Below, one piece after another: positions 17,241-25,630 of a stretch of DNA of 64,000 bases (position 1 is the stretch's first letter; every line of letters starts with the position of its first letter). Source of the stretch: Rhodococcus wratislaviensis (lineage in GTDB: Bacteria; Actinomycetota; Actinomycetes; Mycobacteriales; Mycobacteriaceae); the NCBI RefSeq assembly GCF_900455735.1, contig NZ_UAUI01000011.1:620001-684000 (forward strand). Direction: 5' to 3'. The translations under genes were made by a program, and so were the position numbers. The notes beneath the pieces are model-generated. The model saw nothing but the letters and a program-made list of their open reading frames with translations, was not told the origin of the DNA and ran no database searches.

Positions 17241-19595
17241 ATGGGCAAGCCATTTCGGGGTGTCGTCAACGTCGACATCCGGGACTCGGTTCCGGATTGG
17301 GCCCCGTTCGAGCCACCCCAGGCTCCCGCCGATGCACCCAACGTCGTCTATGTCGTCCTCGACGACGTCGGCTTCTCCGCGATGCGCTGTTACGGCGGGC
17401 CGATCGAAACGCCGAACATCGACCGGATCGCCGCCAACGGTGTTCGCTACACCCAGTGGCACACCACCGCGCTGTGCTCGCCCACGCGTTCCTGCCTGCT
17501 GACGGGACGCAACCACACGCGCAACAGCATGGCCTGCATCACCGAGGCTGCGATCGGATTCCCCAACGCGAGTGGCACCATCCCACCGGAGAACGGCATG
17601 CTCTCGGAGATACTCGCCGAGCGCGGCTGGAACACGTACATGGTGGGCAAATGGCACCTGTGCCCGACCGATGAGATGAACCTGGCCGCCACCCGCCGGA
17701 ACTGGCCGAGCGGGCGAGGCTTCGAACGCTGGTACGGCTTCCTCGGCGCGGAGACCAACCAGTGGTATCCGGATCTGGTCTACGACAACCACCCCGTCGA
17801 CCAGCCGCGGACACCGGAGGCGGGCTACCACCTCACCGAGGACATCACGGACAAGGCGCTCGAGTTCATCAAGGACGCCAAGGTGATCGCGCCGGACAAA
17901 CCGTTCTTCCTCTACTACGCGCCCGGCGCGTGCCATGCCCCGCATCACGCCCCGAAGGAATGGATCGAGAAGTTCGCGGGCAAGTTCGACATGGGCTACG
18001 ACGCGATCCGTGAACAGACACTCGCCCGGCAGAAGGAGTTGGGCATCGTCGCGGCGGACACCGAACTTCCGCCGATCAATCCGATCGGCACCCCCGAGAC
18101 GCGATCGGGACCCGAAGGCGAACCGTTCCCGGAACTCGATTTCACCCGACCGTGGGACACGCTGAACGACGACGAAAAACGCCTCTTTGCGCGGATGGCC
18201 GAGGTCTACGCAGGCTTCCTGGCCCATGCCGACCATCACATCGGGCGTCTGCTCGATTATCTCGAGCAGAACGATCAGATGGAGAACACGGTCATCGTGG
18301 TCGTCTCCGACAACGGCGCGAGCGGGGAGGGTGGCCCGAACGGCTCCGTCAACGAGATGAAGTTCGCCAACGGCATCCCGGACGACCTCGCGGAGAACCT
18401 CGCGAAACTCGACGATCTCGGCGGGCCCAAGACATACAACCACTACCCCAACGGCTGGGCGATGGCGTTCAACACCCCGTTCAAGATGTGGAAGCGCTAC
18501 GAGTTCAACGGCGGGACTGCCGACCCTTGCATCATCTCGTGGCCGGCGGGAACCAAGGCGCGGAACGAGATCCGGGACCAGTACCATCACGCGATCGACC
18601 TCGTACCGACGGTCCTCGACCTGCTCGGGGTCGATGCTCCCGAGACCATCAAGGGTCACGTCCAGAGCCCGTTCGACGGCGTCAGTATGCGGAGCAGCAT
18701 CGACGACAAGTCCGCGCCGTCGGAGCGGAAGTCTCAGTTCTACTCGATGCTCGGCTCGCGGTCGATTTGGCACGAAGGATGGAAGGCCGTCACGACGCAT
18801 CCGACCATCGCAGGCTGGGGGCACTTCAACGACGACGAATGGGAGCTCTACCACACCGACGTGGACCGCGCCGAAGTGCACAACCTGGCAGCGGAGCATC
18901 CCGGCAAGCTGCGGGAGTTGGTGAACATCTGGTTCGCAGAAGCGGGTGCGAACGGAGCGTTCCCTCTGGACGATCGATCGGCCGTCGAGATCATGGGCAC
19001 ACCCCGTCCTCAACTGACAGCGGCCCGAAACCGATATGTGTATTACCCGGACGTCGCCGCCGTGTCGGAATGGCAAGCAGTCAGTACCCGCGGCCGATCG
19101 TTCGTGATCGGTGCGCTCGTCGACATCCCGGCACCGGGAGCCGAGGGCGTCCTCTTCGCGATCGGTTCCCGCTTCGGGGGCCACGCGCTGTACGTGAAGG
19201 ACAACCGGCTGCATTACGTCAACAACTTCGTGGGCAGCGAAGAACAGATGATCGTCGGCTCCGAGGACATCCCCACCGGAACGGACCTGATCCTGTCCGC
19301 CTCGTTCGACAAGGACGGGCAGGAGCCCACGTCTACCGAGGGAATCCTGTCTCTCTTCCACGCGGATCGAAAGGTGGGGGAAGGCCGGATCAAAACCCAG
19401 ATGGGGGCGTTCGCGATCGCGGGTGCGGGGCTGTACGTCGGTCGACACCCGGGCGAGCCGATCACCGAGGACTACCCCGGCGAATCACCTCACCGCTTCA
19501 CCGGTGGCACGATCAATCGGGTCGCGGTCGACGTCAGCGGCGAACCGTATCTCGATCTCGAGCGGGAGGCCGCCCTGATGCTCATGCGCGAGTGA
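17241..19595 (+). CDS. Arylsulfatase
   Basis: 784 residues from the ATG at 17241, preceded by GGTGAGGAG. It is an aerobic type I sulfatase: the C79-S-P-T-R83 motif supplies the Cys oxidised to formylglycine, with LLTGR after it and the metal-binding VVLDDVGFS at 39-46 and VVVSDNG later. HMM-like landmarks include MVGKWHL and DQYHHAIDLVPTVLDLLG. The 200-residue C-terminal region after about residue 590 looks like a beta-sandwich extension seen in AtsA-like enzymes. No signal peptide is apparent. It hydrolyses sulfate esters, probably for sulfur scavenging. Confidence 0.92.
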   Translation: MGKPFRGVVNVDIRDSVPDWAPFEPPQAPADAPNVVYVVLDDVGFSAMRCYGGPIETPNIDRIAANGVRYTQWHTTALCSPTRSCLLTGRNHTRNSMACITEAAIGFPNASGTIPPENGMLSEILAERGWNTYMVGKWHLCPTDEMNLAATRRNWPSGRGFERWYGFLGAETNQWYPDLVYDNHPVDQPRTPEAGYHLTEDITDKALEFIKDAKVIAPDKPFFLYYAPGACHAPHHAPKEWIEKFAGKFDMGYDAIREQTLARQKELGIVAADTELPPINPIGTPETRSGPEGEPFPELDFTRPWDTLNDDEKRLFARMAEVYAGFLAHADHHIGRLLDYLEQNDQMENTVIVVVSDNGASGEGGPNGSVNEMKFANGIPDDLAENLAKLDDLGGPKTYNHYPNGWAMAFNTPFKMWKRYEFNGGTADPCIISWPAGTKARNEIRDQYHHAIDLVPTVLDLLGVDAPETIKGHVQSPFDGVSMRSSIDDKSAPSERKSQFYSMLGSRSIWHEGWKAVTTHPTIAGWGHFNDDEWELYHTDVDRAEVHNLAAEHPGKLRELVNIWFAEAGANGAFPLDDRSAVEIMGTPRPQLTAARNRYVYYPDVAAVSEWQAVSTRGRSFVIGALVDIPAPGAEGVLFAIGSRFGGHALYVKDNRLHYVNNFVGSEEQMIVGSEDIPTGTDLILSASFDKDGQEPTSTEGILSLFHADRKVGEGRIKTQMGAFAIAGAGLYVGRHPGEPITEDYPGESPHRFTGGTINRVAVDVSGEPYLDLEREAALMLMRE

Positions 19596-19632
19596 TTCCG
19601 GCGGCGCGGGACGCGCAGTGATGCGCTCCACC

Positions 19633-21465
19633 TCAGCCGGTCACGGGCAGCACCAGCGCCTGTCCCGGATCACCCGAGGCGATGGTGACCTGGTGCGGCA
19701 CCAGACTTCCGCGGAAGCTCGGGTCTCCCCCGGCCACCACGAGGCGAACGCGGTGCCCCTCGTCGAAGCGGTGGACGATGGCCGGCATCGTGACCTGGAC
19801 GGGCTCACCGGGTGCCACGATGCGCACCGGAGCGACCTGCCCGTTGATCAGCGTTTCGGTGCCGTCGGGAGCCACGTCGTACAGCTTCGCGAAGACCACG
19901 ACCGAGTCCTCGACACCGGCGACCGCGGGTGCGGCCGTGACGCGGACGTCGAGCGTCGGGGCTCCGACCACGTCCACCGGGGCGTCGAGGATGCCGGACG
20001 ACCATTCGGCCTGGGTGCCGGGGATCAAACCCTGCGAGACCTGGTTCTCCGGCCGGGTGTCCGGCGCTTCCCGGTCGGTGGGGAGACCGCCGGGCAGCGT
20101 GTTCAGCGTCTGCGCGCCGGGAACGATGCCGTCGAGGCGGTCGGTCAGCGCACCGTTGCCGGAGAGGTAGAGCGAATAGTCGTGGCCCACCGAGACATCC
20201 GTGGATTCGGCGTACGCGGGCGCGGCGTTGCCGGTGTAGTCGACCCAGTTCCGGAAATAGCTGAATACCGGTCCGGTGTCGACCGCGCTGTCCTTCAGGT
20301 AGTGGTCGAACCAATCGACCATCCGGCCCGTCTCGTACTGGGTGTCGGGGTTCGGATCCTTCATGCTGATCTCGCCCTCGGCGGGAGTGAGATCGGAGTG
20401 CCCCCAGCTGTGCCAGATCATCTTCACGTCGTTGCCCTGCGCCTGCAGGGTCTCGAACGTGGCCTTCGACTCGTTGAGGTCGAACAGGGTGTCCTGCTGG
20501 CCCTGCATGATCAACACCGGAATCTTCACCCGGTCCGCGTACGACACCACGGACGACTGGCGCAGGAAGTCTACGGACCCCGGGTCCGGGTAGCCCTGCA
20601 CCGCGGCCTGCGCCAGTGCGGCGCAGGCGGGGTCGGCGAAATTGGGGCAACCAAATGCCCGCACAGGGTCCTGCGTGTAGCCCTCGACCCGGGGGTTGGT
20701 CACGCCGATGGCCCCGAACATGAGCGACCACACCACCTTCGACGCTCCGGGAACCGACGTGCTGACCCCGGTCGTCTGGTCGGTGCCATTGGGTGCGAGC
20801 GAGTAACTGAGGTCGTTCCACGTGATCATCGGGATGATCGTGTCGATCCGGGGGTCCACCGAGACCGCGGCGAACTGCACGGCCCCGCCGTAGGAGCCGC
20901 CGACCATGCCGACCCGCGGGTCGTGCGCCTCGGCGGCGCCGTGGTGAGCGGTCGCGTCCTGCACCACGTAGTCGAGACCGGGGACGGGAACGGTGTGCGC
21001 GGGATCGACGAACGCCATCCCGTCGCGTCCGCCGAGGAAGCTCACCAGTTCACTGGCCGCGCGCCCGTCGTAATCGGGGTTGTCCATGTGAATCTTGCAG
21101 CCGGAACCGCCGAAGCCCAGCCCGGAATACGCGAGCACCGCGTAGCCGCGGGACGCGAGGAACGAGGCGATACCGGCCTGATCGTTCTTGGAACCGCCGA
21201 AGCCGTTGGTGGTGAGGACGGCGGGCACCCGATTCGACGCCGACGCCGAGTCGGGCTTGTACACGTCGCCGATCACGTCGCACGGCTCGTCCCGGTTCGG
21301 CCCGACGAGAACCTGGAAGTGGAGCGTGGTCTTGGTGAACCCGGCCGGATCGGCTGTCGCCGGCCCCGACGCCGCGATCGGTGTCAGTACCGCGGCGGCC
21401 GCCGTCACCACCGCCAGCGTTGATCTACGCGCCCTGTGTTTCACAGCCCACCCGCCGTCCGTCAC
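19633..21465 (-). CDS. Secreted S15/CocE-type alpha/beta hydrolase
   Basis: 610 residues. The N-terminus carries a basic n-region, a hydrophobic core and an Ala-rich cleavage region (ending near ATADPAG), so export is likely. The alpha/beta-hydrolase core has the nucleophile elbow VGGSYGGA, a preceding YSGLGFGGSG loop, a catalytic-Asp region after VLIMQGQQDTLFD and a His in WHSWGHSD. A C-terminal jelly-roll domain, typical of X-Pro dipeptidyl-peptidase/CocE-NonD proteins, ends the protein. The GTG at 21465 or an in-frame GTG at 21444 could be the start. It may be an exported peptidase or acyl-ester hydrolase. Confidence 0.85.
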   Translation of the reverse strand: MTDGGWAVKHRARRSTLAVVTAAAAVLTPIAASGPATADPAGFTKTTLHFQVLVGPNRDEPCDVIGDVYKPDSASASNRVPAVLTTNGFGGSKNDQAGIASFLASRGYAVLAYSGLGFGGSGCKIHMDNPDYDGRAASELVSFLGGRDGMAFVDPAHTVPVPGLDYVVQDATAHHGAAEAHDPRVGMVGGSYGGAVQFAAVSVDPRIDTIIPMITWNDLSYSLAPNGTDQTTGVSTSVPGASKVVWSLMFGAIGVTNPRVEGYTQDPVRAFGCPNFADPACAALAQAAVQGYPDPGSVDFLRQSSVVSYADRVKIPVLIMQGQQDTLFDLNESKATFETLQAQGNDVKMIWHSWGHSDLTPAEGEISMKDPNPDTQYETGRMVDWFDHYLKDSAVDTGPVFSYFRNWVDYTGNAAPAYAESTDVSVGHDYSLYLSGNGALTDRLDGIVPGAQTLNTLPGGLPTDREAPDTRPENQVSQGLIPGTQAEWSSGILDAPVDVVGAPTLDVRVTAAPAVAGVEDSVVVFAKLYDVAPDGTETLINGQVAPVRIVAPGEPVQVTMPAIVHRFDEGHRVRLVVAGGDPSFRGSLVPHQVTIASGDPGQALVLPVTG

Positions 21466-21608
21466 TCCGCCCCGAGCACCTGCGACGAGCGTAAACGCTC
21501 TGGACGCACGACCAACTCAGGCTGCCGGTGTGTCGCGGCACCGGTGTGGGGCGCGGCTCGCAGACTCGCGCAGGTCGTCCGGCACCCGGCTGCGCCCCTC
21601 GTGCGGTT

Positions 21609-21620
21609 TATATTTGAGCT
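21609..21620 (+). promoter_or_regulatory. -10 element for a leaderless gntR transcript
   Basis: TATATT (21609-21614) ends 7 bp before the GTG at 21621. That places the likely transcription start at the initiation codon itself. This is a common actinobacterial leaderless arrangement and favours 21621 over the in-frame ATG at 21627. Confidence 0.5.
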
Positions 21621-22304
21621 GTGGTCATGACCAAGCGCGCCGAAACGTCCCTGTTGACCGATCAGGTCTACGAGACGATGCACGAGGCGATCATGAACGG
21701 TGATCTGCCTGCCGGCTCCCGCCTGCGCATTCGCGACATTGCCGCGCAGGTCGGCACCAGCGTGATGCCGGTGCGCGAGGCGATCCGGCGTCTGGAGGAA
21801 GCCGGTCTGGCCGAGCGTGTCCCCCACAAGGGCGCGGTTGTGAAAGGCCTGACCCTGGCCGAACTGGTGCATGTCTACGATGTGCGCCGGCTGCTCGAGG
21901 TGGAGGCCGCACGATTGGGCGCCCAGCAGATCAGCTCAGCGGACGTCGACCGGATGCAGACCGAGTACGAGCTCATGCTGGCCGCCATCGCCGAACGGCG
22001 GGTGGTGGCGCTTCTCGACCACGACGAGGCGCTGTTGACCATTCTCTACGAAGCAGCAGCGAACCCCGTGCTCGTCGATTCCATCCGTAACCTGTGGCAG
22101 CACTGCCGTGCCTACAAGATCGTCGGTGCCCAGGGCACCCTGGACACGCCGGAAGACGACTCGTTGTGGAGGTACCAGGAACGTCTCGTCGAGGCCGCCC
22201 GCAAGGGCGACGCCGACGCTGCGGCCGCCGTCAACAACGAGTCGTTGATCAATGCGACGTCGCGGATCAGGGTGCAGCTCGCCGCCCAAGAGGACGCGGG
22301 TTAG
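21621..22304 (+). CDS. GntR-family (FadR/FCD subfamily) regulator
   Basis: 227 residues: winged helix at about 10-75 (LTDQVYETMHEAIMNGDLPAGSRLRIRDIAAQVGTSVMPVREAIRRLEEAGL) and an all-helical FCD effector domain with possible metal/ligand positions (DHDEALLTILYEAAANPVL). Such proteins sense small organic acids. It opens a block of two hydrolases and an amidohydrolase at 22403-25160 and is a plausible regulator of them, though no shared operator was recognised. Confidence 0.88.
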   Translation: MVMTKRAETSLLTDQVYETMHEAIMNGDLPAGSRLRIRDIAAQVGTSVMPVREAIRRLEEAGLAERVPHKGAVVKGLTLAELVHVYDVRRLLEVEAARLGAQQISSADVDRMQTEYELMLAAIAERRVVALLDHDEALLTILYEAAANPVLVDSIRNLWQHCRAYKIVGAQGTLDTPEDDSLWRYQERLVEAARKGDADAAAAVNNESLINATSRIRVQLAAQEDAG

Positions 22305-22402
22305 CCTCGGCAACAACGACTTTCGCGGCTATTCTCGTAAGCGGTACCCGACGAGGAAGTCATCGCCGCGCTCACCGCCGACGCAGCCGACGTCCGCGAG
22401 TG

Positions 22403-23200
22403 TCAGTTCTGCCGCGATGAGTGATCGAGCCGATCCAACCAGTCGCCGAACAACGCGGCGAGCAGTTCGGGCCGCTCGTGCATGAGCGCATGGCCGACAT
22501 CCTCGACGACCGCCAGGGTGGCGTGCGGGTAGCGCTCGAGCAATTCGGCCACGTCGGCGTACCCGACGACCGAATCGCGGCGGCCCGCCACGATCAAGGT
22601 CGGCCCCGAGAACGCGCTCGACGCGACGTCGACCGTCCACCCGGCGAAGATGCGCCCGAGGGCGTCCTCGTCGACGAGCGTCGTACCCGGCACGACATGG
22701 TCGCGGTAGCGGCGAGCGGTGGCCGCCGTGCGCACGACGAAGTACTCGTCGAATCCCGCCCACTGCGCGCGTTCGAGTTCGTCGTAGGCATCGGCGTCCT
22801 GGCGAACCACGCCGTGGTCGGGCACGTGTCGTGACCGCTCGGTGACCGGACACAACAACGCCAGGCCGAGCACCGTGTCCGGTCGCTGTGCGGCCACCCC
22901 ACGGGCCAGGTAGGCGCCGTAGGAATGTCCCACCAGCATCACCGGGCCCGCGCCCAAGCTGTGGATGAAGTCACCGAGCAGCGACACCACATCGTCGTTG
23001 CAGGTCAGGCCGTCGGTTGTCGAGAGGCCCATCCCCGGCAGGTCCGGGTAGATCCGTCGGTATCCCGTGCCCGGAACGATGGCTTCGATCGCCGCCTCGA
23101 CCTCCCGGTGATCCACGCCGGCGCCGTGCAGTGCCACGAGCGGCACGCCGGTGCCGCGCTCGATGTAATGGACCAGGGCTTCGTTGATCCGGCGCTCCAT
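22403..23200 (-). CDS. Alpha/beta hydrolase
   Basis: 265 residues, a compact alpha/beta-hydrolase. The oxyanion region is VPLVALHGAGVDHRE and the nucleophile is in LVGHSYGAYLARG. The acid is probably Asp in IVAGRRDSVVGYAD and the histidine is in VEDVGHALMHERP. Such enzymes cleave esters, lactones or C-C bonds of ring-fission products. It is divergent from the amidohydrolase at 23278 and likely belongs to the same pathway. The substrate is unknown. Confidence 0.82.
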   Translation of the reverse strand: MERRINEALVHYIERGTGVPLVALHGAGVDHREVEAAIEAIVPGTGYRRIYPDLPGMGLSTTDGLTCNDDVVSLLGDFIHSLGAGPVMLVGHSYGAYLARGVAAQRPDTVLGLALLCPVTERSRHVPDHGVVRQDADAYDELERAQWAGFDEYFVVRTAATARRYRDHVVPGTTLVDEDALGRIFAGWTVDVASSAFSGPTLIVAGRRDSVVGYADVAELLERYPHATLAVVEDVGHALMHERPELLAALFGDWLDRLDHSSRQN

Positions 23201-23277
23201 GTCGACACCTTATCGATCCACGCGACCACACGAGCCGCGCTCGACCAATTGCCCGATTCCCCGTCGACAACTGAAAT

Positions 23278-24189
23278 ATGCTGCGTGAGGTGGACATTGT
23301 CGATGCTCATCATCACTTCATCAACCTGCCCGAACTCGAGTACCCGTGGATCGACAGTCGCCCGCCCGCGCTCACCGCCCTGCTGCCGAACTACTATGAC
23401 GCTGCGCACCGGTACCTGCCGAGCGACTATCGGGCACAGGTCGAGGGGATGCCCGTCACGGCCTCGGTCGCGTGCGAGTTCGGCGCCGCAGACGGTGTCG
23501 CGGAGGCTATCTGGGTTCAGCACTGCGCCGACCGCTTCGGAGTTCCGAACGCCTTCATCGCGGCCGTGCAGCTCGATTCGGTCGATCTGGCAGGCGTTCT
23601 CGCGCGATACCGGGATCTTCCGGTTGTCCGGGCTGTGCGTCAGCCGCTGTACTGGGCGGCCGACCCGATCAAGCGCCTGGGTGCGCGCGGCGACTACCTG
23701 TCGGACCCGGCGTGGCTGCGTGGATTCGAGCAGGTCGCCGATGCCGGGCTGGTATGGGATCTGCTCGTCTACGACGAGCAGCTACCCGCCACGCACGACC
23801 TCATCACCGCGTTTCCCGACACCACCTTCGTGTTGGAGGCGGCCGGGTGGCCGGTCGACCTCACTGCCGAGGGCTTCACCCGTTGGGAGGAACGCCTCAC
23901 GGCAGTGAGTCAGTTTCCGAATGTCGTCCTCAAGTTGCAGGGAATCGCCCTCATTTTCGGAACATCCCCGGAAGCGATCAGTCGGTGGGTACGGACGGCC
24001 ATCAGCATCTTCGGTGCCGGGCGGTGCATGTTCGCCTCGCATTATCCGATCGACCACCTGCTGTGGGATACCGAAACCATGGTGTCCACCGTCCAGGCAG
24101 CACTCGGCGACGTGCCGTCGACAGAACAATCGCTCTTCTTCGGCGAAACCGCACGTCGGGTGTACCGCCTGCCCGCCGGTGACGCTTAG
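23278..24189 (+). CDS. Amidohydrolase-2-family TIM-barrel hydrolase
   Basis: 303 residues beginning with the metal-binding VDAHHHFIN (residues about 8-16), a later Glu/Asp-rich barrel and FASHYPIDHL near the C-terminus, where family members usually have a catalytic Asp. The pattern resembles L-fuconolactonase and 2-pyrone-4,6-dicarboxylate lactonase relatives, which open lactone rings. The start lacks a good ribosome site; a downstream GTG is possible. Flanking alpha/beta hydrolases suggest a small catabolic unit. Confidence 0.83.
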   Translation: MLREVDIVDAHHHFINLPELEYPWIDSRPPALTALLPNYYDAAHRYLPSDYRAQVEGMPVTASVACEFGAADGVAEAIWVQHCADRFGVPNAFIAAVQLDSVDLAGVLARYRDLPVVRAVRQPLYWAADPIKRLGARGDYLSDPAWLRGFEQVADAGLVWDLLVYDEQLPATHDLITAFPDTTFVLEAAGWPVDLTAEGFTRWEERLTAVSQFPNVVLKLQGIALIFGTSPEAISRWVRTAISIFGAGRCMFASHYPIDHLLWDTETMVSTVQAALGDVPSTEQSLFFGETARRVYRLPAGDA

Positions 24190-24269
24190 TATGAGGGAGA
24201 TCGGAGTACCTGCAGTTTCGACGCCGCCAATCCACTTTCGGCGTCCGGCCAACGCTGTGAGGAGTCCAC

Positions 24270-25160
24270 GTGACGCGCGAGGGCAGTATCCGGGTCGGCG
24301 ACCGGACCATCACGTATCTCGAAGCCGGTGACCCGGGCGGACCGCTCGTCCTGCACAACCACGGAGGACCCTCGAGCCGCCTGGAGGCCGAGCTGTTCGA
24401 TTCGCATGCGAAGGCCAATGGCCTGAGATTCGTGTGCGCGGACAGGCCGGGCATGGGCGGGTCCGATCTTCAGCCGGGCCGCACCTTCGAAGGCTGGACC
24501 GATGACCTCCTGCTGCTGGCCGACTCCTTCGGCGCACAGCGATTCGCGGTGACCGGCTGGTCCGAGGGTGGACCGTGGGCCCTGGCGGCCGCCGCGTATC
24601 TGGACCCCGCGCGTCTCGTCAATGTCGTGTGCATCGCCGGTGGCAATTACGGAACGTTCGGATCGAACTGGGCCGCGAAGTATCTCAGCAGCGTCGACGC
24701 GCTGGGCGGCCGCCTGGCACTTCACTTCCACCCCGGTTTCACACTGATGTACGACGTGCTCGGTATCAGTGCCACCCACTTCGCGGATCGCTACGCGAAG
24801 GCGATCACGCAGTCGGCGTGCACCGCGGATCGGGAGGTGCTGGCCGACGAGAAGGTCCTCGACGCGTTCCTGAGGGCAGGGCGCGAATGCTTTCGACATG
24901 GTGCGGACGGACTCGTCGTCGACGCCACGATGCTCTACAAGGCCTGGCCGTTCGACATGACGACAGTGACGCGCCCCGTACACTTCTGGCAGGGCAGCGC
25001 CGACACCCTGGTGCCTGAGATCATCAACAAGACAGTAGCGGACAAGACCCCGGGCGCCGTCTGGCACCCGATCAGCGGCGGTGGTCATTTCATTGCCGTC
25101 AGTCACGCGAACGACATTCTCGCACTGGTGGCGAACGATCTTGCGCCAGTGCAACACTGA
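24270..25160 (+). CDS. Alpha/beta hydrolase
   Basis: 296 residues with a GTG start and GAGGAG at 24259-24264. The HNHGGPSSR oxyanion loop, the nucleophile elbow in VTGWSEGGPWALA, an acid in WQGSADTLVPE and the His in ISGGGHFIAV give a full triad. It lies 80 bp after the amidohydrolase and is probably co-transcribed. The HGGP loop is common to proline iminopeptidase-like and ester-hydrolysing members. The substrate cannot be told. Confidence 0.82.
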   Translation: MTREGSIRVGDRTITYLEAGDPGGPLVLHNHGGPSSRLEAELFDSHAKANGLRFVCADRPGMGGSDLQPGRTFEGWTDDLLLLADSFGAQRFAVTGWSEGGPWALAAAAYLDPARLVNVVCIAGGNYGTFGSNWAAKYLSSVDALGGRLALHFHPGFTLMYDVLGISATHFADRYAKAITQSACTADREVLADEKVLDAFLRAGRECFRHGADGLVVDATMLYKAWPFDMTTVTRPVHFWQGSADTLVPEIINKTVADKTPGAVWHPISGGGHFIAVSHANDILALVANDLAPVQH

Positions 25161-25169
25161 CATTCTCCG

Positions 25170-25625
25170 TCAGTCCAGGACTTCTCGGTCGCCGAACCGA
25201 GTCTTGTAGAACAGCACCGTCACGGCGACGACCGCTTCCAGTGCGGCCGTCGCGAGTGCCGCCGCCATCGGAGCCGACATCGAATGACCCATCGGGGCAG
25301 ACGCCGCTGCGTGCATCGCGTGCCCGTGGTGGCCGCCGCCACCGGAACCGGGACTCATCACGGTGACGTGCAACGCGATCATGCCGACGTTCATCAGCGC
25401 GACGAGACCCCAATCCCGGTGCGATCCACGCATCCACAGGTGCCGCGCGCAGTACAGGCATCCGAAGATCATCGCGATGGTCACCAGTCCGAGCATCGGC
25501 GACGACGTCGCATGCTCACCGAGCGACGCGGCGTGAAGCCCTGCCGCGGCCACCGCGAGGGCCGCGGCCGCCCGCCGCAACCAATGACTGGTGCGGTGGG
25601 CGGCCGGAGAAAAGACGGCGGACAC
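25170..25625 (-). CDS. Small membrane protein with His/Met-rich loop, in amine oxidase operon
   Basis: 151 residues from a GTG at 25623-25625, 5 bp after the amine oxidase stop. About four hydrophobic segments are predicted. Between the third and fourth lies a loop rich in Gly, His and Met (two HH/HGH clusters followed by three Met-containing Ser/Pro motifs), typical of copper-binding regions. Cys-rich GCLYCARHLW is in the second segment. Position directly after a copper enzyme suggests a role in copper supply or assembly. No known family was recognised, so this is inference. Confidence 0.65.
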   Translation of the reverse strand: MSAVFSPAAHRTSHWLRRAAAALAVAAAGLHAASLGEHATSSPMLGLVTIAMIFGCLYCARHLWMRGSHRDWGLVALMNVGMIALHVTVMSPGSGGGGHHGHAMHAAASAPMGHSMSAPMAAALATAALEAVVAVTVLFYKTRFGDREVLD

Positions 25626-25630
25626 GACTT

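Noticed and set aside
17220-19448. A 742-codon open frame on the minus strand through the arylsulfatase gene
   Set aside because: It has no family motifs and is Arg/Val/Asp-biased as expected for the antisense of a high-GC gene; the plus-strand sulfatase has a full catalytic motif and ribosome site.
19618-21423. A 601-codon plus-strand frame opposite the S15-type hydrolase
   Set aside because: No recognisable motif; the minus strand has a signal peptide and alpha/beta-hydrolase triad.
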